Positions 8,133 through 16,953 are shown, counted from the stretch's first letter. The stretch is DNA of 36,253 nucleotides from Deltaproteobacteria bacterium (GCA_027317185.1 DAHVFB010000024.1:1-36253), one strand, 5' to 3'. The notes: generated by a model from the letters alone, not told the origin. Translations and numbers: made by a program.

Positions 8133-8831
8133 ATGATCCAACTCCGCAAAGCGCAGGAGCGGGGGGCGAGCAGGCTCGACTGGCTGGACAGCCGCCACAG
8201 CTTTTCGTTCGCCGATTATCACGACCCGCGGTATATGGGTTATCGCGCACTGCGGGTAATCAACGAGGATCGAATTGCGCCAGGTGCGGGTTTCCCGTCC
8301 CATCCGCATCGCGACATGGAGATCGTCACCTTCGTGCTTGAAGGAGCGCTTGAACATCGCGACAGCCTCGGTAACGGATCGGTGATCAGGCCCGGTGAGA
8401 TCCAGCGCATGAGTGCCGGTACCGGAATTGTCCATAGTGAATTCAACCCCTCGCAACACGACTCGCTGCATCTGATGCAGATTTGGCTGCTGCCCGGCGA
8501 GCGTGGCCTGCCCCCGAGCTACGAACAGCGCCGGTTCGGCAGCCCGGACGCAGGAGACGGATTCGTGATCCTTGCCGATCCGTTCGGTGGACCCGACTCA
8601 GTAGCGATTCATCAGGACGTGACGCTTTCGATCGGCAGGCTCGATTGCGGCGGGCGCGCGACTCATCGGCTGGCGCCGGGACGCCACGTTTGGGTGCAGG
8701 TGGCGCGCGGTGGCTTGACGCTTAACGGTCATAGCCTCGGTGCAGGCGATGGCGCGGCGATTGACGACGAAGCCAGGCTCGAATTTCAGGCTGAAACTTC
8801 CGCCGAGGTCTTACTGTTCGATCTTGCCTGA
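8133..8831 (+). CDS. Pirin family protein (bicupin, YhaK/quercetinase type)
   Basis: A 232-residue bicupin. The N-terminal cupin carries the complete pirin metal site: His57 and His59 in SHPHRDMEIVTFVLEG, and His101 and Glu103 in GTGIVHSEFN. Pirins bind Fe(II) or other metals; some open quercetin with O2, others act as redox-sensing regulators. The C-terminal cupin (from about residue 150, IHQDVTLSIGRL) has no such metal ligands, as is usual for YhaK-type members. Length is typical. GAGGAG before the ATG supports the start. It stands alone, transcribed toward the NtrC-type regulator gene and ending about 60 bp from it. Confidence 0.9.
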   Translation: MIQLRKAQERGASRLDWLDSRHSFSFADYHDPRYMGYRALRVINEDRIAPGAGFPSHPHRDMEIVTFVLEGALEHRDSLGNGSVIRPGEIQRMSAGTGIVHSEFNPSQHDSLHLMQIWLLPGERGLPPSYEQRRFGSPDAGDGFVILADPFGGPDSVAIHQDVTLSIGRLDCGGRATHRLAPGRHVWVQVARGGLTLNGHSLGAGDGAAIDDEARLEFQAETSAEVLLFDLA

Positions 8832-8889
8832 GTGGCACCCGAGACAGCGCGCCCCGCAGCTTACCAGGCGCTACGGACCGCTTGATCGC

Positions 8890-10296
8890 TCAACTGCTGG
8901 TGGGCGGTTTTGGTTCCAATCGCTTGATCGCGAACTTGTCGAGCCGATACTGAAGCGTGCGATAGCTCATCCCGAGCATCTTGGCCGCCTTCGCGATCAC
9001 CCAGTCGGCGCGCTCCATCGCCTGAAGGATCAACGCGCGTTCGAAGTTCTCGAAGTTGATACCTTCCGAGGGCAGCTCGAAACGATCCGATCTAACCCGC
9101 TCGCCCCGCGCGTGGGTTTTACGCGAAAGCACCTCTTCGGGCAGATCGCGCGCGAGGATTTTGTCGCCTTCGCATAGCAGGCTGGCGCGCTCGATCGCGG
9201 ATTCGAGCTGGCGCACATTCCCCGGCCATGAAAAGTCGAGCAGAACTTCCATCGCTTCACGGCCTATTTCCTTCGGCGTACTGCCAGAGTTTCGGGCAAA
9301 CCGCGCCAGCGTATGGTCGACCAGCAAGGGGATATCAGAACGGCGATCGCGCAGGGGCGGCAGCGTGATAGTCACCACGTTAACGCGGTAATAGAGATCT
9401 TCACGAAAGCGCTCTTCAGCCACCTCTTCGGCAAGGTTGTGATTGGTCGCCGCCAGCACCCGGACATCGACATGGAAGGACTCGTTGCCGCCCACCCGCC
9501 GAACTTCCCGCTCCTGCAGAACGCGCAGAATCTTGGCCTGCACGCCGATTCCAAGGTCGCCAATTTCGTCAAGGAACAAGGTCGATTTATCAGCGTTTTC
9601 GATCAGGCCTACTTTGCGTTCAGTGGCGCCGGTGAAAGCGCCACGCTCATGGCCGAACAATTCGTTTTCGATTAGCGCATCCGGAATCGCCGAGCAGTTG
9701 ATCGCCACGAACGGGCGTGGAGCGCGCGGCGACAGCCGATGGATCGCGCGGGCGATAACCTCCTTACCGGTGCCGCTTTCGCCCTGTATCAATACTGTCG
9801 AATTCGAGGGCGCCACCTTGCGCACAATCCGAATCACTTCCTGGATCGAGGGATGCTGACCGATTACACCCGCGACTTCGAATTTGCCCTCGAGCCGGGT
9901 GCGCAGCAGCAGGTTTTCCTGCTGTAAATTGGCCACCTCGCCGGCCTTGCCCACCGTCATCACCAGGGTCTCGCGGTCGGTCGGTTTGGTCAGGTAATAA
10001 AAGGCGCCGTTTTTCATCGCTTTGACGGCGCTGTCGATAGTTCCGTGCGCCGTCAGCACCACGACCTGGCTGCCCGGATATTTGTTGCGAACTTCAGCGA
10101 GCAGCTCCTCGCCCGACATCCCCGGCATCATCAAGTCGGTAAGCACGACATCGAAACGGCTCGATTGCAAAAATTCCAGCGCACGTTTGCCGATTGCGGC
10201 CTCTTCGACCGCGAAGCCTTCCTCGCGCAGCGTTTCAGCCGTGATATTGCGTTCGAGGTCGTTGTCCTCGACTACCAGAACGGAAGCCCGATTCAT
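8890..10296 (-). CDS. Sigma-54-dependent response regulator (NtrC family: REC-AAA+-Fis HTH)
   Basis: A 468-residue transcription activator. A receiver domain (residues 4-115) has phospho-acceptor Asp54 (VLTDLMMPGMSG) and Lys104. The AAA+ domain (about 142-370) has Walker A GESGTGK (172-178), the sigma-54 contact loop GAFTGA (219-224) and Walker B FLDE (241-244). A Fis-type helix-turn-helix lies at the end (about 425-460: AKAAKMLGMSYRTLQYRLDK). Once phosphorylated it would oligomerise, bind upstream DNA and remodel sigma-54 RNA polymerase. All key residues are intact. It starts 3 nt after the stop of the sensor kinase gene, so the two form a cognate pair. I could not find a convincing -24/-12 promoter in this window, so its targets are probably elsewhere. 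Confidence 0.95.
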   Translation of the reverse strand: MNRASVLVVEDNDLERNITAETLREEGFAVEEAAIGKRALEFLQSSRFDVVLTDLMMPGMSGEELLAEVRNKYPGSQVVVLTAHGTIDSAVKAMKNGAFYYLTKPTDRETLVMTVGKAGEVANLQQENLLLRTRLEGKFEVAGVIGQHPSIQEVIRIVRKVAPSNSTVLIQGESGTGKEVIARAIHRLSPRAPRPFVAINCSAIPDALIENELFGHERGAFTGATERKVGLIENADKSTLFLDEIGDLGIGVQAKILRVLQEREVRRVGGNESFHVDVRVLAATNHNLAEEVAEERFREDLYYRVNVVTITLPPLRDRRSDIPLLVDHTLARFARNSGSTPKEIGREAMEVLLDFSWPGNVRQLESAIERASLLCEGDKILARDLPEEVLSRKTHARGERVRSDRFELPSEGINFENFERALILQAMERADWVIAKAAKMLGMSYRTLQYRLDKFAIKRLEPKPPTSS

Positions 10297-10299
10297 GGT

Positions 10300-11760
10300 C
10301 TAAGCTTTGCCGATTTGTAGCGGGAAGGTGAAGACCACCCGCGTGCCGCGTCCGGAATCATTCGGTCCGATAGTGATTTTTCCGCCATGTTTTTCGACAA
10401 TAGCCTGCGACAGGAACAGTCCCAAGCCGATACCTTCGCGTTTGGTGGTAAAGAAAGGCTCGAAAATACGCTGCGCGGCGGCCGGATCGATACCTACGCC
10501 ACTGTCCTCGAAAATCACCTGCAGGGTGCCGGGGGTACGCTGGTAGCCGACCCGCAGTTCGCCGCCGTCGGGCATGGCCTGAATCGCATTCGCGACCACA
10601 TTGATGAAACAGGTGCGCAGCTTTTCCGCGTCCACGTGCAGCACCGCCGGCACTTCCGGATCGTCTTCGTGCACGGTGATGCCCTGACTGCGAACCTTCG
10701 ATTCGGAAAAATCCAGCACCCCATGCACCAGCGCGCGGACGTCGGTGGGCGCGGGATGGATTTCGATCGGCTTGCCGTAGTGTAAAAAGCTTTGAATCAG
10801 CTCGGCCAGCCGCCGAATTTCATCCTTCATCATTGCGATCTGATGCAGAAAATGATCGCGATCGTTACTCAACTGGGCGGCATAATGAGCGCGAAGCTGG
10901 TCCAGCGCCAGCGAAATGAAGTTCAGCGGATTCTTGATTTCATGCGCCAGGCTGCCAGCCAACTGACCCAGAGCCGCGAAGCGCTCGAGCCGGTTCAATT
11001 CGATCTCCCGCTCGCGGGCGCGCCGAAGCTGCGCCACCATTTCGTTGAAGCTGCGCGTCAACAATCCGATTTCATCGCCGCGGCGGGTCTCCGGAACCGG
11101 CTCCAATCCGCGCGCGGCGAAATTCTGCGCCGCCGAGGCCACCGTGTGAATCGGCTCGACATAGCGTTGCGCCAGCACCCATGCGAAGGCCAGTCCGACG
11201 GCAAAAATCCCCAGCGCGATGCTCAAGAGCTGGTTGCGATACTCCTGCAGGGTGACGGCAAAATCGCCGAAGTTCGCCACCAGTTGCACATAGCCCATCA
11301 AATGGTCTTCGACCTCGACCGGGATCAAATAGACCGTGGTTTGCCGTCCGCCGGTTCCAAAGGCCAATGGAATAACATCGATCAGGCCGCCACTATCCTC
11401 ATGCTGTATCCGGTCCGCGGCACTGCCGCGGGTCAGCGCCGCGCCGATCAGTTTTGGATCGGTACTGTTGATAATGAGGTTCTGGCTGGAAGCGATCGAA
11501 ACCTGCAAGCCTTTGGTGCGTAGCTTTTTGACGTAGTTGGGCAGCTGGTCGGGATTCACCGGGCTAACCGAGGTCAGCTCCTGTACGCTGATCTGGATCG
11601 CGCGGGCGAGATCTTTGACCTGCTCCTGCGTGCTTTCCACCACCGCTTCCTGGGTTCCCAGACTGACCAGCACCTGCGCGCCCAACGTCATGGTCAACAG
11701 GAGCACCATCAAAGCCATCAACTTGGCCTTGAGACCGAAGGCCGGAATTATGCGTTTCAT
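10300..11760 (-). CDS. Membrane sensor histidine kinase, cognate to the NtrC-type regulator
   Basis: A 486-residue sensor kinase. TM1 (about 12-33) and TM2 (about 178-198) flank a periplasmic sensing region of about 145 residues. A HAMP linker follows (about 197-250: RRGDEIGLLTRSFNEM). The H-box LAHEIKNPLN has phospho-acceptor His273, and the N-box has NVVANAIQAMPDGG. G-boxes DSGVGI and GIGLGLFLSQAIVEKHGG follow. It would autophosphorylate His273 and pass the phosphate to Asp54 of the adjacent regulator. The signal is unknown. No Shine-Dalgarno is evident; a short inverted repeat (ATTCT/AGAAT) sits directly before the ATG and might hide the start. It lies about 70 nt after the DedA gene on the same strand and may be read from the same transcript. 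Confidence 0.93.
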   Translation of the reverse strand: MKRIIPAFGLKAKLMALMVLLLTMTLGAQVLVSLGTQEAVVESTQEQVKDLARAIQISVQELTSVSPVNPDQLPNYVKKLRTKGLQVSIASSQNLIINSTDPKLIGAALTRGSAADRIQHEDSGGLIDVIPLAFGTGGRQTTVYLIPVEVEDHLMGYVQLVANFGDFAVTLQEYRNQLLSIALGIFAVGLAFAWVLAQRYVEPIHTVASAAQNFAARGLEPVPETRRGDEIGLLTRSFNEMVAQLRRAREREIELNRLERFAALGQLAGSLAHEIKNPLNFISLALDQLRAHYAAQLSNDRDHFLHQIAMMKDEIRRLAELIQSFLHYGKPIEIHPAPTDVRALVHGVLDFSESKVRSQGITVHEDDPEVPAVLHVDAEKLRTCFINVVANAIQAMPDGGELRVGYQRTPGTLQVIFEDSGVGIDPAAAQRIFEPFFTTKREGIGLGLFLSQAIVEKHGGKITIGPNDSGRGTRVVFTFPLQIGKA

Positions 11761-11790
11761 AATTCTAATTTGAGAATGTAATTTGCGGAG

Positions 11791-11804
11791 GGCGCTGGAG
11801 CGCC
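11791..11804. promoter_or_regulatory. Inverted repeat before the histidine kinase gene
   Basis: GGCGCT-GG-AGCGCC is a perfect 6-bp inverted repeat with 2 nt between the arms, centred 37 nt upstream of the kinase ATG. It could be an operator or a small mRNA hairpin; no T-run follows, so it is not a classical terminator of the DedA transcript. Confidence 0.3.
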
Positions 11805-11830
11805 ACGAACAAAGGCGAACAGTCGGCGTT

Positions 11831-12436
11831 TTAGTCGGATTCGCGATCCGGTGAGAAATAGAAATATCGGGTCGCCCATAGCAGTAACGAAGCGGCCGCG
11901 GCGATCAGAATTACGCGCTCGAATCCGCCCGCATAGTGGATCGCCAAGTCTAACTGTTCTCCGAACAGATAGCCCAGTGAGACCACCAATGGAACCGAAA
12001 TCAGCGCTCCCAGCAGATCATACACAAAAAACCGCCCAGGACTGACGCCCAATGAGCCGGCGGAGAGATAGACCACCGCCCGCAGTCCGGCGAAAAAGCG
12101 GGCGTAAAAGATGGTTTTGCTACCGTGACGCTGCATGAACTGGCGCATCCGCTCGATTTTGCGCCGCGACCGCGGTCGGCCAAGCCCGAAATAGGTTAAC
12201 AACCCGGTGCCGAAGCGGCGGCCGATCAGGAACAGCGAGTTATCGCCCGCCACCACTCCCACCAGCGACACCGCGATCGTAGCCGGATACGCGGTTACCC
12301 CTCGATGGACGAGGAAACCGCCCGCCAGCAAAGCTATATCTTCCGGAAACGGAAGCCCGAGCCCGCACAAAACCAGCACTGCCAACAGCCCGAAGTAGCT
12401 GAAGTGCTGGATGTAAGATGAGACTAAAAAACCCAA
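11831..12436 (-). CDS. DedA family membrane protein
   Basis: A 201-residue inner-membrane protein of the DedA/SNARE-associated (VTT) family. Relatives flip polyprenyl phosphate or phospholipid and support membrane integrity and proton motive force. Visible: the re-entrant acidic motif GLGLPFPEDIALLAGGF (residues ~25-41), the GRRFG basic turn, and the conserved arginines in IFYARFFAGLRAVVYLSAG (around residue 110-128), followed by a long C-terminal pair of hydrophobic segments. The key Glu, Asp and Arg residues are present. It starts 3 nt after the stop of the PCYCGC-type gene upstream, so the two are very likely translated from one message. Confidence 0.92.
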   Translation of the reverse strand: MGFLVSSYIQHFSYFGLLAVLVLCGLGLPFPEDIALLAGGFLVHRGVTAYPATIAVSLVGVVAGDNSLFLIGRRFGTGLLTYFGLGRPRSRRKIERMRQFMQRHGSKTIFYARFFAGLRAVVYLSAGSLGVSPGRFFVYDLLGALISVPLVVSLGYLFGEQLDLAIHYAGGFERVILIAAAASLLLWATRYFYFSPDRESD

Positions 12437-12439
12437 CCG

Positions 12440-12859
12440 TTAGCTCCCGTGAGAGTAGCGCGCACGGATTGCATCGCTAATCTGCGCAACCGTCATCCCC
12501 TGATCAGCCATACGCCCGGCCATCAGCGCCTCTCCACTGCAAATTGGGCAGGTGGCGCCGTGACGATCGCGATAGCAGTCCAGCAGGCTGCGATGGCCGT
12601 CAACCTGTTCGCATCCGCAGTAGCAATGCAGTTGCATCAAAATGTCTGGATGCCGCTGCGCGATCAGGTAGGCCTGTTTGACCTCGCCCTGAAACAGCGA
12701 TGGATCGAGCGTCAGTCCGGCCGACGAGGGGGCTACACCCGCATTTGCCGCACAGCACGCGGGGCGATTCGCCGTCTTGACCAGTGTTCCCGTCTCAACC
12801 ACGTAGATTGCAAACGCCGCGAGGGCGGCGATAGCTGCTGACAGCAGAAGCTTACGCAT
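12440..12859 (-). CDS. PCYCGC-motif envelope protein
   Basis: A 139-residue protein with an N-terminal hydrophobic segment (KLLLSAAIAALAAFAIYVV), likely an uncleaved anchor or signal peptide. The body carries HCYCGCEQVDGHRSLLDCY and then GATCPICSGEA. This is the PCYCGC family pattern (PF13798 type), in which the clustered cysteines and a histidine probably bind a metal. There is an extra CC pair (RPACCAANAG, about residue 35). The family has no established function. It is the gene immediately upstream of DedA (3-nt gap), pointing to a shared membrane role. The ribosome site is weak. Confidence 0.75.
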   Translation of the reverse strand: MRKLLLSAAIAALAAFAIYVVETGTLVKTANRPACCAANAGVAPSSAGLTLDPSLFQGEVKQAYLIAQRHPDILMQLHCYCGCEQVDGHRSLLDCYRDRHGATCPICSGEALMAGRMADQGMTVAQISDAIRARYSHGS

Positions 12860-12950
12860 AATTGCCCGATGGCCTCTTTACGCCTCTAGTGCCGCGTCTT
12901 GGCTGCGGCGCGGCTTATACGAAACAAACCCGTCCCCACCCAATGATACT

Positions 12951-13502
12951 TCACCGCTTGCGCGAGCGAAACAGCGGTTTACCCGTGAGGCCGCAGCCGA
13001 TGAAACGGCCGAGATGGCCAAGGTTGCTGGGGCTGGCGATCGGCGGAACCTTCTTGATCGACAACTCTATTCGATCCATTTCCGAGCGCGTCGCTTGGGT
13101 CCCAAAAATCAAATCCCAGACCGGCGTGCTTACCCCCAGATTTCGCTTCGGCGCACAATTGTGATGGGCCAGATGCCGTGTTCGCATCCAGTCTTCGATT
13201 TCAAACCGCGGGCGTGCGAAATGAAGCCGGTAGTGGATAATCTCGTAAACTGCAAAGCCCGTCACCAAGCCAGAAATTGAAGCAATTTCCTTACCGCTGC
13301 CCAGATACACCAGGATCGCCCAGATTACAGCGACCGGCAGCCATGCCCCGATGGCGAAAACCGCCGACGGATCGCGATGGTGAACTGCATGGACACGGCT
13401 GGCGAAAGTGGTGAACCGGTGACTCATCCAACCATGCAGCGCGTACTCCAAAAACGTCCAGGCGATTACCCCGGCGGCAAACCATGCGGCATAACCAACC
13501 AT
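12951..13502 (-). CDS. Fatty acid hydroxylase/sterol desaturase superfamily protein
   Basis: A 183-residue membrane di-iron enzyme candidate. Histidine clusters are in the expected order: EYALHGWMSHR (His23, His28), HAVHHRD (His38, His41, His42), YEIIHYRLHF (His90, His94) and RHLAHHNCAPKRNLGVSTP (His110, His113, His114), the last followed by the family-typical PVWDLIFGT. Hydrophobic segments lie between the clusters. Such enzymes use O2 to hydroxylate or desaturate lipids, carotenoids or sterols in the inner membrane. It is on the short side but includes all clusters. It is upstream of the PCYCGC/DedA pair on the same strand with a 91-nt gap; the lipid substrate cannot be told. Confidence 0.85.
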   Translation of the reverse strand: MVGYAAWFAAGVIAWTFLEYALHGWMSHRFTTFASRVHAVHHRDPSAVFAIGAWLPVAVIWAILVYLGSGKEIASISGLVTGFAVYEIIHYRLHFARPRFEIEDWMRTRHLAHHNCAPKRNLGVSTPVWDLIFGTQATRSEMDRIELSIKKVPPIASPSNLGHLGRFIGCGLTGKPLFRSRKR

Positions 13503-13941
13503 ATCTGGATCGTAGAAATCCGCCCCGCCTCGAGCAACAGGCGCGAATCGTCATCTGGAGCCGCGACCGACTCTCCGCTCTCGAATGAGGGATGAGGTAG
13601 CAGCGCGGATCGATTTCCAAGCGTTGCCGCTTGCCCGGCGCGGAATAAGCGGCGTTTCGGTAATCTTAAAACTTTGCCCCGGTGAGCAGATTATGCGTGC
13701 AAAGCCGCATTCCAGGCCTTCGCCCAGTGGTCTTGCCGAGAGTTTTCTGGTTAAGTTGACAGCGTAAGCCACATCGGCCGGCAGTTCGTCAGGTGGTTTG
13801 CGCGGGCAAACTGATTCTTGCGCAGCTTTCTCAACTGAAGTTGAATTTCGGCGTCGGTCAAACGTCCGATTATATTGAAGGTTTTGTAAATAGCCCGAGT
13901 GTGGGCAAATAAAATTCGCGAATTTGTTCCACGGAGGATTC
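13503..13941. other. Intergenic region upstream of degP, with a 14-bp palindrome
   Basis: This 439-nt divergent gap holds no gene I can support. A possible 60-codon frame (13585-13767, +) has no ribosome site or recognisable sequence. Just before degP the perfect palindrome AAATTCGCGAATTT (13912-13925) lies 8 nt upstream of the GGAGG ribosome site, where it could act as an operator. The region must contain the promoters for both degP and the fatty-acid hydroxylase gene, but I cannot place them with confidence. Confidence 0.5.
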
Positions 13942-15564
13942 ATGGCTAAGAAGGTCGCTGCCGTGTTTGGCGGCGTGCTGCTCGGTATCGCATTAGCATT
14001 CGCGCGCGCTGGCGCATTTCCGTTCTGGAGTTCAACGCAAACCGATCCGGCCAAGCCGGATGCCCCAGTGCTTGCATCGCCAGTTGCCAGTGCGAAGCCT
14101 GAGACCGCGGTGGCCGCACCGGCGGCACAATCGGCTCCAGCACCGGTGATCAAAGGCGCCGTGCCGCTCCCGTCGTTTGCGCCCTTGGTTAAGCGTGTGA
14201 TGCCGACAGTGGTTAACGTCAGCGTGGTTCAGGAAGTCAAGGCGAATGCGATGCCATTTCAGTTCGGCGGTCCCGGCGGTCCCGGCGGGGGTCCTAATGG
14301 CCCCGGCGGCGGCGAGCAGGGTGGTCCTGGACAAAGTCCGTTCGGTGGCGGTCCGATGGGACCAGGCGATCCGTTTGAGCAGTTTCGGCACTTTTTCGGC
14401 GAAGTACCTCATCAATTCAAACAACACGGGCTGGGATCGGGCGTGATCGTCTCTCCCGACGGCTACATCCTGACTAATAATCATGTGGTCGGTGAGGCCA
14501 GCGAAATCCATGTGACGCTGAGCGACCAGCGCGAATTCAAGGCGCGGGTAATTGGAAAAGATAGCAAGACCGATCTGGCGTTGATCAAGATCGATACGAA
14601 AGTGCCGCTGACTTATGCGACGCTCGGCGATTCCGACAAGACCGAAGTGGGTGACTGGGTAATCGCGATTGGAAATCCCTTTGGCTTCTCGTTGACCGTA
14701 ACTTCCGGAATTGTGAGCGCTAAAGGGCGCGCGCTCGGTGGCAACTACGATAACTTCATCCAGACCGACGCCTCAATCAATCCCGGTAACTCGGGAGGTC
14801 CGCTGTTCGATACGAATGGTGCGGTGATCGGTATTAATACCGCAATCTACAGCAGCACCGGCACTAACGCCGGCATCGGTTTCGCGATTCCGGTCGATCT
14901 TGCCAAAGGGATCATGGACCAGCTCAAGAGTCGTGGGCGGGTAATTAGGGGATGGCTCGGAGTCGAGATTCAGCAGGTGACGCCTGATTTGGCGCAGCAG
15001 TTTGGATTGGCCAAGCCCGAGGGCGCGTTAGTCGCTAATGTAGTGGAAGATGGGCCGGCGGCGAAGGCCGGAATTAAGCGCGGCGACATTATCATGACGT
15101 TCGACGGTCGGCCGGTGCCTGATGAGCATCACTTGCCCGAGATGGTAGCGCAGACTCAGATTGACAAAACTGTGCCGCTCGAGATTCTGCGCGATGGCAA
15201 GAACATGAAGCTTGAGGTCAAGGTCGGTGAGCTCAAGGAAACCAAGCTCGCCAGCGCAAAATCCGAAGAGGGGAACAATAACTGGGGCCTGCAGGTTCAG
15301 GAATTGACCCCTGAGATCGCGCAGCAACTGAATCTTAAATCCGACAAGGGTGTGGTCGTGCGCGGAGTGACGCCCGACACCCCGGGGGCCGACGCCGGGG
15401 TTCAGCCGGGCGATGTGCTGCTCGAGGTGAACCACAAGAAGGTCAGCTCGGTACAGGATTTCCTGTCCCAGGCAAAAGCCGCGAAGGATGGCAAGAAACC
15501 GGCGCTGTTACTGGTCCAGCGGGGCGATGCAACGCTGTACACAGTGATCAAACCGGAAAGCTGA
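13942..15564 (+). CDS. degP: DegP/HtrA-type periplasmic serine protease (Do family)
   Basis: A 540-residue envelope quality-control protease that degrades or refolds misfolded exported proteins. The signal segment or membrane anchor is residues 4-22. A Pro/Ala-rich linker follows, and a very glycine-rich loop (about 109-143) lies inside the protease domain. The catalytic triad is His181 (TNNHVV), Asp211 (TDLALIK) and Ser284 (GNSGGPLF). PDZ1 (about 335-425) and PDZ2 (about 445-535) end the protein, giving the two-PDZ DegP layout. ATG 13942 has GGAGG 4 nt ahead; the TTG at 13924 is not used. A palindrome lies just upstream. The Gly-rich loop occupies the position of the flexible LA loop of DegP. 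Confidence 0.95.
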   Translation: MAKKVAAVFGGVLLGIALAFARAGAFPFWSSTQTDPAKPDAPVLASPVASAKPETAVAAPAAQSAPAPVIKGAVPLPSFAPLVKRVMPTVVNVSVVQEVKANAMPFQFGGPGGPGGGPNGPGGGEQGGPGQSPFGGGPMGPGDPFEQFRHFFGEVPHQFKQHGLGSGVIVSPDGYILTNNHVVGEASEIHVTLSDQREFKARVIGKDSKTDLALIKIDTKVPLTYATLGDSDKTEVGDWVIAIGNPFGFSLTVTSGIVSAKGRALGGNYDNFIQTDASINPGNSGGPLFDTNGAVIGINTAIYSSTGTNAGIGFAIPVDLAKGIMDQLKSRGRVIRGWLGVEIQQVTPDLAQQFGLAKPEGALVANVVEDGPAAKAGIKRGDIIMTFDGRPVPDEHHLPEMVAQTQIDKTVPLEILRDGKNMKLEVKVGELKETKLASAKSEEGNNNWGLQVQELTPEIAQQLNLKSDKGVVVRGVTPDTPGADAGVQPGDVLLEVNHKKVSSVQDFLSQAKAAKDGKKPALLLVQRGDATLYTVIKPES

Positions 15565-15585
15565 TCGGGGAAGGATTAACGATGC

Positions 15586-15625
15586 CGGCGCGGAGGAGCG
15601 AGCGATAACTTGCCCCTCCGCGCCG
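15586..15625 (+). terminator. Hairpin after degP, terminator-like but lacking a T-run
   Basis: CGGCGCGGAGG (15586-15596) pairs perfectly with CCTCCGCGCCG (15615-15625), an 11-bp GC-rich stem with an 18-nt loop, 22 nt after the degP stop. No run of T follows, so it may stabilise the mRNA end or pause polymerase rather than end transcription by itself. Confidence 0.5.
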
Positions 15626-15661
15626 CTGTATCTGGCGCAAGTGGGAACCGAAGTAGGGCCG

Positions 15662-16873
15662 ATGTCATCGGCCGAGCAGTGCGACGTTCTCATCGCGGGC
15701 GCGGGACCGGCCGGTCTCGCCGCCGCGCTTTTTCTAATCAAGTGCCGGCCCGCGCTGGCCGGCAGAATTTTTGCCTTGGAAAAAGCCCGCCATCCGCGTC
15801 CCAAGGTATGCGCCGGCGGATTGGTCCCGAAGACCCTCGCCGCGCTCGATCATCTTGGCGTGCCGCTCGACGTGCCGTCGGTCGAAGTGATCGCGGGTAC
15901 CGCGCGCACCGAAATTGGCTCTGTGATTTTGCCCCCGGGCGATGTGCTCTGCACCATTGTTCGGCGCGATCAGTTCGATAGTTCGCTGGCCGCGGCTGCG
16001 CGGCGCGCTGGCGTACGAATCGTTGAGAATTGCCGGGTCGATCAGGTCGAGGAGGGCGCGGACTCGGTGAGAGTGCGGTCCGAACAAGGAGTTTTCGAAG
16101 CTCCAATTCTGATCGGCGCCGACGGCTCCGGCAGCCGTGTTCGCCGGGCGATCTTCAACCCCGATCGAGAGTTTATCGGGCGCGGGCTGATGATCGACCT
16201 GCCGGTTTCAGCCGAATCGTCGGTTGAGTTTCGCGACCATATTCTGCGCTTCGATTTTGCTTGCGTCGCCGCTGGTGTGCGCGGATATGCCTGGTCGTTT
16301 CCATGCCTGATCAATGGCCAACCGCATCTCAATATCGGCATCTATGATCAGACCGCGGACCGGCCGCTGTCCAACAAGCTGCTGATACCGGAGTTGCGCA
16401 AGGCGTTCGCGGAGCTGGACATTCCGGGCGACTCTCAACGGTTTCGCGCATTCCCCATCCGATGGTTTGATGCAGAAGCACGCTTTGCGTCGCGCCGCGT
16501 GCTGCTGGCGGGCGATGCCGCCGGGGTCGATCCGTTGATGGGCGAAGGTATTTCGTATGCCTTCGAGCATGGGCGCGCGGCGGCCGGCTCGATCAGCCGA
16601 TTCCTGGACGGCGATCGCAATGCTTTGACCGACTACGATCACGTGCTTCGCCATGGATCGATCGGCCGCAAACTGTCCCGGCTGGCTTTCGCGGCGCGCA
16701 AATTCTATGGCCCGCGGCATCGGATTTATTTCCGCATGGCGCATCTGAGCCGCAAGGCGCAACAGATCGGCGTCAACTGGTACAACGGCGCGCGCATGCT
16801 CGACGAGATGCCCGCGCGGCGTTTAATTGCGCGTTGGATCACGGCGGTTTTGCTCAGACGATCGGTGCGCTAG
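15662..16873 (+). CDS. FAD-dependent oxidoreductase, geranylgeranyl-reductase family
   Basis: A 403-residue flavoprotein. The N-terminal FAD fold CDVLIAGAGPAGLAAALFL is followed by a PKVCAGGLVPKTL segment typical of geranylgeranyl reductases, the second flavin motif LIGADGSGSRVRRAIF, and the ribityl/phosphate motif VLLAGDAAGVDPLMGEGISY (around residue 280-300). The family saturates prenyl chains of lipids, quinones or chlorophyll, using NADPH or ferredoxin. ATG 15662 is chosen because it directly precedes the FAD fold; a GTG at 15641 would add seven residues. It lies 97 nt after degP. No isoprenoid pathway genes adjoin, so a lipid or quinone substrate is inference. Confidence 0.85.
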   Translation: MSSAEQCDVLIAGAGPAGLAAALFLIKCRPALAGRIFALEKARHPRPKVCAGGLVPKTLAALDHLGVPLDVPSVEVIAGTARTEIGSVILPPGDVLCTIVRRDQFDSSLAAAARRAGVRIVENCRVDQVEEGADSVRVRSEQGVFEAPILIGADGSGSRVRRAIFNPDREFIGRGLMIDLPVSAESSVEFRDHILRFDFACVAAGVRGYAWSFPCLINGQPHLNIGIYDQTADRPLSNKLLIPELRKAFAELDIPGDSQRFRAFPIRWFDAEARFASRRVLLAGDAAGVDPLMGEGISYAFEHGRAAAGSISRFLDGDRNALTDYDHVLRHGSIGRKLSRLAFAARKFYGPRHRIYFRMAHLSRKAQQIGVNWYNGARMLDEMPARRLIARWITAVLLRRSVR

Positions 16874-16953
16874 GATGCGCTCTTCGATCAGGCTCAGGTT
16901 AAACCTCGCGCACGGGCCGGCGAACTCCGGAGCCCCGGCGATGGCGAATTACA

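Noticed and set aside
10792-11523. Open frame on the plus strand (243 codons)
   Set aside because: Antisense to the histidine kinase; no recognisable motifs.
11761-11830. Sigma-54 (-24/-12) promoter before the histidine kinase
   Set aside because: TGGCGC is present on the minus strand, but no TTGC element follows at the right spacing.
13585-13767. Possible 60-residue gene in the gap before degP
   Set aside because: No ribosome site, promoter or recognisable sequence.
13551-14153. Open frame on the minus strand (200 codons) covering the degP upstream region
   Set aside because: Overlaps the degP start and signal segment; low-complexity Ala/Gly translation with no family signature.
14265-14370. 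Repeated GGTCCCGGCGG-like units suggesting a DNA repeat array
   Set aside because: These encode the Gly/Pro-rich loop inside the DegP protease domain; they are irregular and have no spacers, so not CRISPR.
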